NCBI GenBank assembly: GCA_027924645.1
Contig: BSBN01000781.1
Location: 2,976,001-3,040,000 of the forward strand
Direction: 5' to 3'
From: Cunninghamia lanceolata
Taxonomy: Eukaryota > Streptophyta > Pinopsida > Cupressales > Cupressaceae
DNA length: 64,000 nucleotides
Every line of letters begins with the position of its first letter. The stretch's first letter is position 1. This document shows positions 22,137 to 33,145 of the stretch, in pieces. Position numbers and translations under genes: made by a program. The notes under the pieces were generated by a model that saw nothing but the letters and a program-made list of their open reading frames with translations, was not told the DNA's origin and ran no database searches.

Positions 22137-22715
22137 GTGAATGCAGAAGGTTTATCATCTATATTTGCAATTAAAAACCAAGATATTGAAGAAGCGGTTC
22201 ATGAGGTGGTGGGGAAAGAATTGTTGGACTCTCATGCAATATCTCTCTACCCTTCTCAGATTTTGTCTATGTTTGCTTCCAATGTGATGGATTTGGTTAA
22301 GGATTCTTTGCTGGTAAGACAATTAATTATCAAGTTTACTCATCATTTTCTGTGTTTAGAGGAGGTGTTACTTGAAGCTTTCCAGAACTATGACTTGTTT
22401 AAGTCTGGTGCTTTAATTGGGGGATTGTTTACTAAATGTAACATTCTTCATTCTCCTACTCATAATTGCACTTACAATGCCTTTGGGTTGGCCATTCGTC
22501 TCGAGAATGAGGATCTTCTACGCATTTCTCTTCACGCTTATAGGATGGAGTTGGGGGAATCACTGGTGAATCGGGTGGAAGAGAAATTTTATGCCTTGCT
22601 ATTTTTGGTTCAGTTCCATCCTCAGATTTCTCCTCCTCCTAGGTCACCAGTTGATCTGGATGCAGTCGAGGGCAATTTTATGTTGCAAGATTTGAATGAT
22701 ACAACTGTTGGTTAA
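22137..22715 (+). CDS. Extra ORF downstream of LINE RNase H, unknown
   Basis: An open frame of about 190 codons lies 370 bp after RNase H and before the LINE 3' end. The first in-frame ATG may be later than the GTG at 22137, so the start is uncertain. The product looks helical with alternating hydrophobic stretches; no known motif is recognised. It does not visibly match the extra ORFs of the other two LINEs (29614 and 54786). It has no internal stop, while the upstream ORF2 is broken several times. Chance, transduced host sequence or a true accessory gene are all possible. Confidence 0.45.
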   Translation: MNAEGLSSIFAIKNQDIEEAVHEVVGKELLDSHAISLYPSQILSMFASNVMDLVKDSLLVRQLIIKFTHHFLCLEEVLLEAFQNYDLFKSGALIGGLFTKCNILHSPTHNCTYNAFGLAIRLENEDLLRISLHAYRMELGESLVNRVEEKFYALLFLVQFHPQISPPPRSPVDLDAVEGNFMLQDLNDTTVG

Positions 22716-23103
22716 TTTGTTCACCTGCTTCTCTTTATTAAATTGTTTTTGATATCACTTTTTATAAGCCCACTAATACATGGACCTATATAGTTCAGTG
22801 GGGCTGTCAAAAGGTTTATCAGTTCTTTTTTGGATGGTGAGTCCTTCAATTTTTGTCAGGTGTTAGTGGGAGATGATTTTGTTACTGGTGAACTTGTCAG
22901 GATTGTAATTCCCTTTTGTATTGGTCTATTATCTCCCAATTTTGTTGATGTAAATCCAAAATGGAAAATTGTAATCATTGAGCTATAACCAGAGGTTTTC
23001 TTCCTCGGTTCTTTCCTGTCGGTATGCTCTCTGAACCAGGATTTTGTAACTTTTATTTATAATTATAATATATTATAGTGGTTCACCACTTTTGTTTAAA
23101 AAA
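22716..23103 (+). other. LINE 3' untranslated region
   Basis: T-rich stretch ending TTTGTTTAAAAAAAAAAG, the expected tail of a reverse-transcribed LINE. Confidence 0.65.
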
Positions 23104-23512
23104 AAAGAAGCAACTAGTTTATAGGTTTTTGGGTTTTATGTCTTAATCTAATTTCTATTTATATTTGAGCTTTTGAGTATGAAAGATTTCCATTTTTACA
23201 GCTTTTGTTTTAGCCTTGGGTATTCATTTTTAGTTCAAGAAGAGGGTTTTGTGCCTCTGATTTGAAAAGCTATGCTAGATTATTATTTTTCATGTAGTGA
23301 TTTTGGTGGCATACCATGTTTCAATCCCTTTTCAACATCCCCTGTATACAAGTTGAGCAGTAAAAATTTAGGGCATCTTTTTTAAATAAAATTTTCCACA
23401 CTATACATTCAAGTGAGGAGGGGGATTTTGAGGGATGGAAATATTTTTACAGGTATGAAATGATTCTCAAATATCACAAAGTGAATAATAAATGTGAGAA
23501 ACATAGGATTTA
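23104..23512 (+). repeat. Tandem duplication, copy 2, right part
   Basis: Matches 16690-17090 almost base for base (shared TAGGTTTTTGGGTTTTATG near the start). It completes the unit split by the LINE. Confidence 0.75.
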
Positions 23513-23566
23513 CCAAAAATGCATGCATATTTTAGAGAATGTAATTGTTTTATGTATGGTCTATAA

Positions 23567-24256
23567 GAAAAGTGGCCAATATTTGAGAAAATTTGCTAAC
23601 TGTTGAATCTATTTTCTATCAATTTTGTAAAAAATTAGCCAGAAGAGCCCATAACAAATTCTATGTAGGTGAGCCTACATTTCCATAACCAAAAATCTGT
23701 CATGTTGGGCATCATGGCATGGGTGAGGCTATCATTAGTTAAAAGCCCAAAATGTTAGTAAATTTTCATCATCTGTAAAGCCATGAAGGAATGGGTAGAG
23801 TACATGGATGCCAATAATTAGTCCTAGTTGACATTGGGACTTGTGATTAATCCTTAACGCTGAGCCTAGCTTTAGACAAATTTGCTCGGGGTGGTGAGGA
23901 ATTTATTATGTCATATTTGAGAAAAGTGGCCAATATTTGAGAAAATTTGCTAATTGCCAAATCTATTTTATATCAATTTTGTGAAAAATTAGCCAGAATA
24001 GCCCATAACAAATTCTATGCAGGTGAGCCTGCATTTCCATAACCATAAATATTTTATGTTGGGCATTATTGTGTGGGGGAGAGACTGCCATTAGTTAAAA
24101 GCCCAAAATAGTAAATTGCCATCGTCTGCAGAGCTATGAAGGAATGGGTAGAGTACATGGATGCTAAGATTTGGTCCTAGTAGTTGACAATCCTTAACAC
24201 CGAGTCTAACCTTAAGAAAATTTTCTTTGGGTGGTGATGAATTTATTATGTCATAT
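23567..24256 (+). repeat. 354-bp tandem duplication, two copies
   Basis: Copy 1 is 23567-23920 and copy 2 is 23921-24256. Both begin GAAAAGTGGCCAATATTTGA and end TTTATTATGTCATAT. The copies differ by scattered substitutions and small indels. No coding content. Confidence 0.85.
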
Positions 24257-26872
24257 CCCTTGTATGTATAATGGGAAGAAACTCATCAATTGGATATGAT
24301 AGTTTTTTTGGATGCTTGAAGAAACACAATAGAATATGCTATAATGCATATTACAAACATCTCTTCCTCTAGAGACCAAGTCTGAGGGGTCTATCAGTTC
24401 TACCAATATTGTCTTTGAATTGCATCATTAGCAAAGGTGAGACTATAGGTATTTAACCATTAGGAAGGCTCTAAAAATTCCTTGTACAATTAAGTGTAGT
24501 TCCTAGAGTGACTAGGATCACTTGGCCCTTGGTGATTGATATGTATACTAGAGATTTCTTAGCAAGCTTTGAACTCTCACATCCTAATAAATGTGGGTTA
24601 GTGTTTAATACTTGAGCCTCACTGGATGATAAAATAAGATAGATAATAGTTTAGTTGACTAAGGGTGGAAGTTGACAACACAAGTGAACCATGGTCCTAT
24701 TTGCGTGCTAAAATGGTCTTAGTTATTTTGGCAATTAATTTCAGATAGTGTGCAGTTAAGCACACAAATTTTGGATGAGTACTGGGTTTGAATTGACCCT
24801 CTAGCAAAAGTAGTCATGTTGTATATAAGATATATTTTAAGTGTTTTATAGTTTTGGTGCTTGTATGCAACACTTCTGCTACTTGTCATGAAATGAAGTA
24901 CTCTTCTACATTCACCCTCGGTATATTCTGACTATATTGCTCTAATGCTAGTGCTTCCATACTAACTCGTAGGATAGAGTTCCCTTTTAAAAATGGTGAC
25001 AATAATGTTGTAGACAAGAGTTAAATTATAAATGGATTTAATCGTTTTCTACATTTCAGTAGTGTGATAATTGTGTGTCTTTGTGCTTCTTCAAGTTATG
25101 AAATGAGAAATCTTTTTACATTCAGTACTATATAATCATGTATATTCTTGTTTAGCTTTGTGAGAATTGTATCCCATTATTTGCTTTCTAATAAACCATT
25201 ATGTAGTGTGAAACTTGAATGCCTCATGACTAAAGGCATATGTGGTTCAACTCGGGTTGCTAAGGGAATTCAGCTATGGTATTAAAATATGTATGTCATG
25301 TTTTTAAGCGATTCATATCCATTAAAATTAGTAGGGTATGTACAAAATCCTTGTTTATAGATTTTGGAAAAATCAATTCTCTAATTAGATAAAAATGGTA
25401 ATACGTATTTGTGCAAGCAATGATACTCATCATATTTAACCATGATTTGTGAATAAATGATGAAGGTAAAAATGTACTTGAATAATAATTTCTGTCAAAC
25501 TTCCAACATATATCTTTTACATGTTGAACCAGAGAAAAGATATGTACTACAGTCCAATTAGACAGGGAATTAGTTTATTTGACACCCTTTGGAATTTGTG
25601 ACCTCTTAATGAATTTTTCAATTCAACTTAGTTTGTAAAGCATTGTTATGTTTCTCTCTATGCCCTTTAAAAATGCAAATGCTATATGTCCCTAGTTTGG
25701 TTGAACCATCCACATATGGCGACATTGTATTAGGCAAAACAATAAACAACAAATGCCTTTACTTTATTAGGTGAGAGAAAAAGCCTTGTTTTTCCAAAGA
25801 TCAGATTGGGCCATATTTGGACAAAATTTTTAAAACAATAAGCACAAATCATAATTATCACCTCAAAATAATATCAAAGGGTCCATCAAGATCATCACCA
25901 TTTGACAAAATGTCAGATTTCAACTTTTCCATGCACTTGCTTTGTGGTCATTGGAATGCGACAAAAAAGTATGCATTGAATTAGACTTAGTGATATTTTG
26001 TCTTTGTTCCTTTAAGCAATCTGCAGTGCCAAGTGTCACAAATTTCATCTAGAATATGTCTTATTTTCTTGTCACAATTTGTATAAAATTTTAATATCAC
26101 AAGTCTTCAATTTTCTTCTGCATCAATGACTGACAATCCTCACAAGAGATGGGACTAACAAATTTCCCAATTTCTCTGATATTATTGCTGACGCTTTATA
26201 TTTCTTAGAACTTGGGCAAACCATCAAGACCAAGGCCAAAACATTATAAAATTTGAACTAAGGGAGGTTAGATGATTTTACAAAAAATGTTCTTACAAGA
26301 AAGAAAAATGTGCAGTCAATTCAAGAATATGTGTCAAAGATCATATTTATACAATTGGCATGTGAATCATATTTGATATTTTATGTATTGAGTAATTTTT
26401 ACCTAATCTAGATGGATAATTTGAAAATACATTGTCATCAAATGTCTCAGTTGATTATCTAATGCACAATGGCATTATCCTTTAACATTCTATGTCTTGA
26501 TTCTTTTCTATTGATATTTTAGTTTATGTATTTTCATTCGGGTTACCTTTAACATATTGCAATTGTTATCAGAAATTGTTTTATATTATCCCTGTATGAT
26601 TTTTTGTGTTCAATTATCTTGTGGTGGGCACATGCTCATAATATCTTTTTCCATAGGATAATATGTAATAGCATTTATAGCAATATGCAATATTCAATAG
26701 CATATGTAAATAACATTAAGCAAATGCTGAAGAATGAATATGTTATCTAGATAACATAGTGGGGCTAACATTTGCAAATTATATTTATATGTGTGCATAT
26801 GAGAGAGATTCAAAAACTAGTGATGGTAGGTTCATATTTTAGTGCATCACTTATTTATTTAAGGTGATACAG
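24257..26872. other. AT-rich, probably intron or upstream region of the Yip1 gene
   Basis: No ORF with a domain and no transposon signature seen. The 5' exons expected for the Yip1-family gene could not be found here by eye. The region ends in the acceptor-like GATACAG before 26873. Confidence 0.35.
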
Positions 26873-27146
26873 GTATGGACTTGTTTGGATTTGTACAATT
26901 CTAGTCTTCTTGGTAGTTGTTCTTGGAAATTATGCATCCTATTTATCATTTGAGCCAAGTACCACTAATACAGAGTGGGTTTATGACATCAATTATGTGA
27001 GCCTAACCGCAGCCATATTTTATGCATATATAGGCCTTGCATCAGTTGGATTCTACTTTCTACACCAATTCTTGAGCATAACTTCAATCTTAGTGCATAT
27101 TTGGTGTTTGTATGGTTACTCTCTGTTCATCTTCATTCCTACTTCA
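26873..27146 (+). CDS. YIPF1/2-like Yip1-domain protein, internal exon
   Basis: Begins after the acceptor GATACAG and ends before the donor GTACGC. It reads YGLVWICTILVFLVVVLGN, then WVYDINYVSL and later WCLYGYSLFIFIPTS. These are the conserved start of the Yip1 domain and three hydrophobic segments, with the LYGYSLF motif typical of the YIPF1/YIPF2 branch. Proteins of this family are Golgi/ER membrane proteins that bind Rab GTPases and act in vesicle traffic. The exon starts on the last base of a codon. The N-terminal cytosolic part is missing from the visible sequence. No stop or frameshift, so it may be functional. Confidence 0.82.
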
Positions 27147-27247
27147 GTACGCATACACTTGATGTGCATTGTCTAATTTTAACTCTATTTATTATTCATT
27201 TCCATGCCTTCAAACAAAAACTAATCATATTGTTTTTGATTTGGTAG

Positions 27248-27490
27248 TTCCTCTTGATTATCCCACTAGACGTTCTTAAGTGGATTGTCATTGTTCATGT
27301 GGGCCTGGTATCATATTTTTTTTTTGGTCACAATATGGAGTCTCAAATAAAGGCTCACAACAATAATTGGACAATACCAGTTTTGAGTTCATTTGTACTA
27401 CAACTTTGCTTAGCTCTAGTCATGAAGTTCTATTTTTTGCATGAATATCAAGGTTCTACTTCTCTTTTCTTTTTTATACAACTCTACTAA
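27248..27490 (+). CDS. YIPF1/2-like Yip1-domain protein, last visible exon
   Basis: Follows a 101-bp intron whose acceptor is TTGGTAG. It continues in phase: FLLIIPLDVLKWIVIVHVG, then SFVLQLCLALVMKFYF, giving the fourth and fifth membrane segments expected of the domain. The frame reads on to TAA at 27488-27490. A possible donor, AAG|GTTCTA near 27451, would remove the last dozen codons, so the exact C-terminus is uncertain. A TRIM-like element begins only 15 bp after this stop, so the gene's 3' UTR or next intron has been invaded. Confidence 0.8.
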   Translation, partial: FLLIIPLDVLKWIVIVHVGLVSYFFFGHNMESQIKAHNNNWTIPVLSSFVLQLCLALVMKFYFLHEYQGSTSLFFFIQLY

Positions 27491-27504
27491 AGAGCATTGT
27501 TTAT

Positions 27505-28971
27505 TGGAGAATAAAACTATTGCATATCTCATTCTCATTTATTTAACAAATAGATTACAATTTTATAGTTGGAATCAAGCTCAACAACTTCCTATAAATC
27601 TAGAGTCTAATGACACTTAACTGGATTGCTTGACAACAAACTTAACTAACAATGACACATCTACAACTCTTATTGACATTTATTCAACATGTGAATAAAG
27701 TAGTTATTCATTATTCTTAACACTCCCCCTTAATGAAGAACTAAAAATATCTCTAACTCTCACATGAGCACACCATTGCTCCTTTGAGACCTCATGCACC
27801 TCTCCTCCTCCAACACTAGAAATGGAAGCATGCCAAGGAACCCATATGTCCTTTGACAACCTTTTTTAAATTGTGCTTTGATGATCCCCACAACATCTAA
27901 CAATCATATCAACAAGTAGTTGAATAAATTCATCTTCTTCTTCATCATACATTAGAAAATAGTCAATCACATCAGCAACACTTCCACACAAATATTTAAC
28001 ACATCCGATGCATCAACAAACACATCATCTCTTGAGCATGATCACTTATTCCAGTAACAACTAATAGACCATCAAATTTGATCCACTCATGTGAACAACG
28101 TATTCAAATTCCTTGACAACATAAGCAAACCCATGAACCAGCAGTTGCAGACAATATAAGAAATATCCACATAGATGAAACACTTTGGCAATGAACCGCA
28201 CATCTCCCACTTTCCATGTAAATTTAATCATACATGGGTAGAGCTTCTAGATAGATTATGTTTGATAGGTTATGAGCAATGGGGATCTCCCCTGAGTCAA
28301 TTTTTGTGACCTTCACACTGCTTAGCCACACCTCAGTGACCATGCCTTTAAACCGTTGCATTAAATTAGGTGCTGCCAGCATTACATGGAACATTCTATC
28401 CACTATATCTTCAATTTCAAAATATTAATAGTAGAGAAAGAGAAAGGAGAAATGGGCAATACTCTCTCCAACAAACTCAATTTCCTATAAGAGGATCTCA
28501 TATATTTGGGCACTCCAATGGTGGAGTCACACCCAAACTAGCTTTGATACCAAATTTTTGGACCACGATTGTCATTAGACCAAAACCCGTAGGTATTAAT
28601 CTTTGCTATAATCGCCAGAATTAGGATCCACAAAAGGTGGTTAGTCCATGTCATGATACATCACGGGGAGTGCTGGATGTAATGCCAACAATCTCCCCCC
28701 AGCATTACTCGAAGAGTTTCAAACTCGAGACCACTGTATCTGATACCAATTTAGAGAATAAAACTAATGCATATCTCATTCTCATTTATTTAACAAATAG
28801 ATTACAATTTTATAGTTGGAGCCAATCTCAACAACTTCCTATAAATATGAAGTCTAACATGACACTTAATTGAATTGCTTGACAGAAAACTTAACTAATA
28901 ATGACACATCTACAACTCCTATTGACAGCTATTCAACATGTGAATAAAGTAGTTATTCATTATTCTTAACA
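27505..28971 (-). mobile_element. TRIM-like non-autonomous LTR element, composite
   Basis: Direct repeats of 218-220 bp (27505-27722 and 28752-28971) frame a 1.03-kb interior with no coding domain. Read on the minus strand, the LTR begins TGTTAAGAATAATG. A primer site TTGGTATCAGATAC follows the 5' LTR (about 28739-28751), and a purine tract TTAAGGGGGAGTG precedes the 3' LTR (about 27723-27735). The LTRs are roughly 93% identical by eye. Flanks TTTAT and TTTTT give only an imperfect target duplication. The interior also holds a second purine tract followed by another LTR-like start (28556-28702), so the element is probably composite. Confidence 0.75.
28556..28751 (-). other. PBS-to-PPT core and nested LTR-like segment inside the TRIM
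   Basis: On the minus strand, about 60 nt run from the primer site (28751) to GGGGGGAGAT (about 28692-28701). TGTTGGCATTACATCCAG follows, then sequence ending near 28556 and a second primer-like TTTGGTATCAAAGCTAG. The same PBS / GGTC-CG-GTTTGAA / G-tract / TGTTGG order forms the whole interior of the SMART element at 37992-38362. Confidence 0.55.
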
Positions 28972-28998
28972 TTTTTGTGATGTAACCACTATGCCGAA

Positions 28999-29346
28999 GT
29001 GACAATGAGCTATCACGCTATTGAATTTTCTTATACTAGAGGGTATAAAAAGGTTTGGTTAGAAGGTGATTCTAGTAATATAGTCAATTGCTTAAAAAGA
29101 ACCCAAAGTCCTAGCTGGACAATTGAAACCTTTATCAATGAGGCCTATAAGCTTATGAAATCTTTTGATCAAATTGTTATAACACACATATTCCGCAAAG
29201 GGAATAGCATGGCAGATGTCTTTGCAAACTTAGGGGTAGTTTGCCAGTCTAAAATCATATGGGAAGACATGGCTACGATTCCTAGCAAGGCTAAATTGTT
29301 AATTCTTAATGAATGCATTCATGGAACAAGGCATGAGGTTCACTAA
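28999..29346 (+). CDS. LINE RNase H fragment
   Basis: Reads VWLEGDSSNIVNCL (catalytic Asp in the EGDS motif), then SWTIETFINEAYKLM and HIFRKGNSMADVFANLG, the typical C-terminal part of plant LINE RNase H. The N-terminal half with the first Asp and Glu is absent, so it cannot be active. No stop within the fragment. Confidence 0.8.
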   Translation: MTMSYHAIEFSYTRGYKKVWLEGDSSNIVNCLKRTQSPSWTIETFINEAYKLMKSFDQIVITHIFRKGNSMADVFANLGVVCQSKIIWEDMATIPSKAKLLILNECIHGTRHEVH

Positions 29347-29613
29347 TGAGGTAATGATGAATTGTAAAGGCTCAAAAGGTAGTAGTATTATTTTAGGCTA
29401 GAACACATGTATTATGGTATGGTTAAGGCCCAAATCATTCTCAGAAAGCTTCTTATTTCCTTATTGTGGTTCTGGTTTATCTGTGAGAGTTTCAGGGGTT
29501 TGAATCATAATATGGGTGGGGAATGGAACAGAGTGGAGCCCTCTTCTTGTGAAGGGGTCTGTTAGAATAAGAGAGTTTGAAAGATTCTAGAAGGTGGGGG
29601 TTTAACCCCTTTC

Positions 29614-30650
29614 ATGGAAAGATTGCATGGGGCCGACCCCAATGTCACGATGGCATTTGCCAAAAATTGGAAAAATAGGAAGGTGACAGTGTTTGGCTGG
29701 GAACTCATGATCACTGAAGATTTCATTGCTATGATAATTGGGTTGTTGGTCAATGGGAAGAAGTTTTTTAGAGAAAGGAAGACCAGTGAGGATGCTATAA
29801 CCCAATTCTTCAAGGGTAATGAGCGCAACAAGCTTGTGAAGTTGTAGTTTGGCAGCTACAATTACCTCTCCATCAAGCCTATTTGGGCTAAGGTGGTGGA
29901 GGTAATTATGTGTTACATTACTTTGGATGGGAGATTCACAGCAGTGTATGGGTATCATTTCAATTTGTTAAATCATTTCCGCCATAAGATGCATGTTTCA
30001 TTCCCTTTTTATTTGCTTACTTCTATGGAGTTTGTCCTGAAAGAAAATTCTAGGAACACTAAATTACCCATCCTCCATGAAGGACTTATTCTCCTTATTA
30101 TGGATCATATGAAAAGTAATTCTCCTAAGGGTGGGTTGAAGGGAAAGTATTTGATCAAGAAGAGGGTTCCGATGGTCTCCAGTGACTTGGAGACCCACTA
30201 TGAGGAGGAGCAATGGATATTGAATGAAGACTAGGAGGATAGTGAGGAAGAAACTAGTAAGAAGAGAAAATAGGTTAAAAGAAGGGAGGTCGACATCTCC
30301 TGGTCAGAGGGATCACAGACAGCGGAAGAGTTTGACATTTCTAGGAGAGTGAATAAAGGGAAAAAGAAAGTGTCTATGAATTCCAAGAGCACCTCGACTA
30401 TGAAGAAGGGGAAATAGAACCCCGAGAGATAGGTGTCAGATGTGGTTACTGCTAAGGGTTTGGATAATAATGCTAATAATCAGGGTTTTCTTGGTGAAGC
30501 TGTTGATCAAGGAATGGAAACTAGGGGTTTGAACTAGGAAACCCATGGTGGTGGTGGTCTTCACATTGAGGAACCTAACATTAGGTCCTACTTGGTGCAG
30601 GAGCACCTTCACAAATTTATGCTTCCATAAGAGTTTGATTAAATTTTTAA
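29614..30650 (+). pseudogene. LINE 3' extra ORF (ORF3), N-terminal domain and linker
   Basis: The frame runs from ATG 29614 with TAG at 29845, then TAG at 30232 and further TAG/TAA codons in a charged tail. It is homologous to the ORF at 54786-56345: both contain GRFTxxYxYHxxLLNHFR, a following SF-x-FYLL-x-S, and later LH-x-GLIL. Upstream motifs include ITEDFIAMIIGLL. Residues 210 onward are Lys/Glu/Ser-rich and probably disordered. Stops in the tail are mostly TAG, as from CAG. Function unknown. It sits 270 bp after RNase H in both copies' general order, so it belongs to the LINE and is not a host gene. Confidence 0.65.
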
Positions 30651-30659
30651 TGATTCAAC

Positions 30660-32260
30660 ATTGTAATGAGGTTAATCAAGCCACTGTTATGAGTCTAGGT
30701 CATTAGGAGTGTTAAATGTTCAACAAGTTTTATCTTCATTTGCAAAATGGGAAAAGTTGTCTTTCAAAAATGTAAAATGTATGGAAGATGAAGGGTCATT
30801 TGACTCTTAGGTCATTCCAAGTCAGTTAGAAACTGAAGAGTCATGATGTAATGCCTTTAAAAGGTCTTGTAACCTTCAAAGAATTCATGGGTGATTGAAG
30901 AAAAAAAGTGGAATGAATAAAACCCCTGTTTTATGTGTATTTCCTCAAAAATTTGCTATTTTCTGTAGGTGTATGGAACTGTACGGGCATGAATAGATGT
31001 CTAATTGATTGTAAGTGTTAGATTCTTCAATCACCTTCCTATTCCCTTTTATTTCATGAAGATTGGTGAGGATTTGAATAAGATATTGCAATTCTTGTAT
31101 AGACAGTCAAAACCCTGTTCTAAGGTAACAGTGAGCATTTAGAATTGTGTTTCTCCATGTCTAGCGGTTGGAAAATCCAATAAATTTGTAGATTGGTTCA
31201 TTTTTATACATTCTTCCATAGTGCAAGATTGCAAGTTGTGAAGATTTGGTTTGCATATGTTAATTTGATGCCTTAGGGACTGTTTCTCCTTTATTTCAGA
31301 CTGTTGAGCAAGAACAGTGAGGTTTTTTGTATCTTGTTGATGAGTTTATTACCTATTAAAGGTGGGGATGTGTGAGAAAGGTGCCAAGGTGTTTGGAGAA
31401 TGTTGGAAAAATAAGGGTTTATCAAAATCCTTAAGTGATTAAGGCTTTGTAAACACTGTCCTATCATGGGAGTAAGTCAGCGACAACCAAGACTGTGTGA
31501 AGAATAAACTTTTGAGTTCCTACAGTTAGTGACAATTGAATCCTTTGGAGATTGTTGAATTAAGGATGACATGAAATCCATCAATCCTATATTGAAGAGT
31601 GGAGGATCTTTTTAAAGTTGAGTATCAAACTGTTAACAAAGTATAGTCCAAGAAGCCTATTTAGACCTAATCGGGGCATTACAGTCATTAGTTTAGAATG
31701 TTATTACAAAACAAAGGTATCCCAATTTTGGATAAGTTTTAAAATGACATAAAGGGTGTCCAAATGTGCCATCACAGTCTTGAGAAGGGTTCTGCAGTGA
31801 AAGTTGTGTTTGGCAGTCCTTAATGGCAGGGCTACAAGGAAACAAGCCTCTCCAGGCACTGTCAAAGTGCAGTCAAATTGTAAGTTACTATCCATTGTCC
31901 TTAAAGGTACAGAATATAGTTATTGGGTCAGAGACCATGTGTTGGTTATGTATTTGACAAACATGTGTTGGTTGTAGTGTGAGTGCCATAGTTGCACCTT
32001 GAGAACAGTCATGAAGGAAGGATGAAAAGATGAATGGGCAGACTTTGTAATGGTTGGTTTTTGAGGACCTTGTTTGGGTTAGAGTTGTGAGGAAGTTAGG
32101 TTTGTGTCAAGGATTTATTAAGGTTTCACTTAAAGACAGTTGAACTTGTGGGATTCTCAACACATTGTTGTGAAATGTGCCTTAATAGAGGGAATTGAAA
32201 CAAGGAGTGTTTTGGAATTTGTCAAATGAGATTGGGATAGTTTTCTCTACTCATTTTCCT
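30660..32260. other. Unidentified insert splitting the LINE extra ORF
   Basis: No coding domain. It separates two parts of one LINE frame, so it is presumably a later insertion. A purine tract AAAGGTGGGGATG near 31359-31371 followed by TGTGAGAAAGG looks like a PPT-LTR junction, but I found no matching second LTR, primer site or target duplication. Borders are approximate. Confidence 0.35.
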
Positions 32261-32990
32261 CTGCATCACTACTTCCTAGAGATCCCTGACCCATCGTAGA
32301 GCCTCCCTGAGGATTTTAAAAATTGGGTAACTAAGGCTAAGAACATAGATGACCTAAAGGAGGTTATTGGGCTGATCAAAATTGCAGTCAATTCCCAACA
32401 CAAAATGACTAAATAGTTTTTTTGTGGAGATAAATAGAATTAACATTAAGATAAAGTTGTTGTAGGATAGTCTTGATAGAGGTAGTGATACCATGGTGGA
32501 GTAGGACAAGTTGATCTTCCACTAGAATTGGGAGGCAATCCCCAAGATGGAGGAAATGGAACGTGAAATTCAAAGAATGAGGGAAGAGCTTGGAACTAGG
32601 GTTCAATACCTAGAAGAGAAAATGATGGGTATCAATGATAACTTGGAGAAAATGATGCAGATTAGTAAACTAACTTTCCACAATAGCCTGAAAGGAATGA
32701 AAATGCTCACTGAGAAGCTCAAGGAGGTCAGAAAGGAGTAGGTGAGAGATAGTGCTACTGAGGACAACCTGAAGGTGGATGACTGTGTTGATAAGGAAAA
32801 AGGTGAGGGTGTCAAAGACAAAGCTAAATAGGTGATTTAGGAGAGCTCTAGTGGCCCTTCAACCCATACGAGAGGTAGCAAGAAGAAACAATTTGAAGAA
32901 GAGAAGAAAGAGCTGGTGGACTTCACTAAGCTACGTGAAAAATTCTATGAGCAAGAGCTGGAAGCTGCAGAGACTTTAAAGAAAATGATA
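32261..32990 (+). pseudogene. LINE extra ORF, C-terminal coiled-coil part
   Basis: Broken frames read FKNWVTKAKNIDDLKEVIGL and then a heptad-rich stretch at 32547-32741 (EEMEREIQRMREELGTRV), predicting a coiled coil, followed by Lys/Glu-rich sequence to a TAG at 32991. It is in the position of the C-terminal part of the ORF at 54786-56345. Several TAG and TAA codons interrupt it. Confidence 0.5.
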
Positions 32991-33145
32991 TAGTCTATTG
33001 TGTCTTCTTTTTTACTATGGTTTTCTATGCTTTATCTAGTTTGTTAGCTTTCTAGTGGTGTTCGGTTGGCTTTCTGTTCTCAGTTTGCTACTTTTTGTAA
33101 AGGGTTTTAGGGTCCCTTCAAAACCTGTTTTACCAATATAATAAA

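Larger units (their letters stand above)
17453..23103 (+). mobile_element. L1-type LINE, ORF2 with an extra 3' ORF, decayed
   Basis: Order: AP endonuclease, reverse transcriptase, zf-RVT, RNase H, then a further ORF and a 3' end in an A-rich run near 23094-23104. There is no ORF1 (gag-like) ahead of the endonuclease, so the copy is 5' truncated or began at ORF2. It is inserted inside the second copy of a host duplication; an imperfect duplication (AAGATCAAC versus AAGAAGCAAC) borders it. Several frameshifts and nonsense codons make it inactive. Confidence 0.88.
28977..33145 (+). mobile_element. LINE 3' part: RNase H, extra ORF, 3' UTR; interrupted
   Basis: 5'-truncated L1-type LINE beginning inside RNase H directly after the TRIM element. 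Order: RNase H 28999-29346, extra ORF 29614 to about 30650, unidentified insert about 30660-32260, C-terminal remainder of the extra ORF about 32261-32990, then a 3' UTR ending in GGGTTTTAGGGTCCCTTC near 33103-33120 and A-rich sequence. The same 3' end wording occurs near 36835 and 37295. Confidence 0.75.

Noticed and set aside
24257..26872. Upstream exons of the Yip1-family gene
   Set aside because: I looked for the conserved N-terminal region of YIPF1/2-like proteins and could not find a convincing match by eye.
30660..32260. Complete LTR element inside the second LINE
   Set aside because: A PPT-like tract is visible but no LTR pair, primer site or target duplication could be matched.
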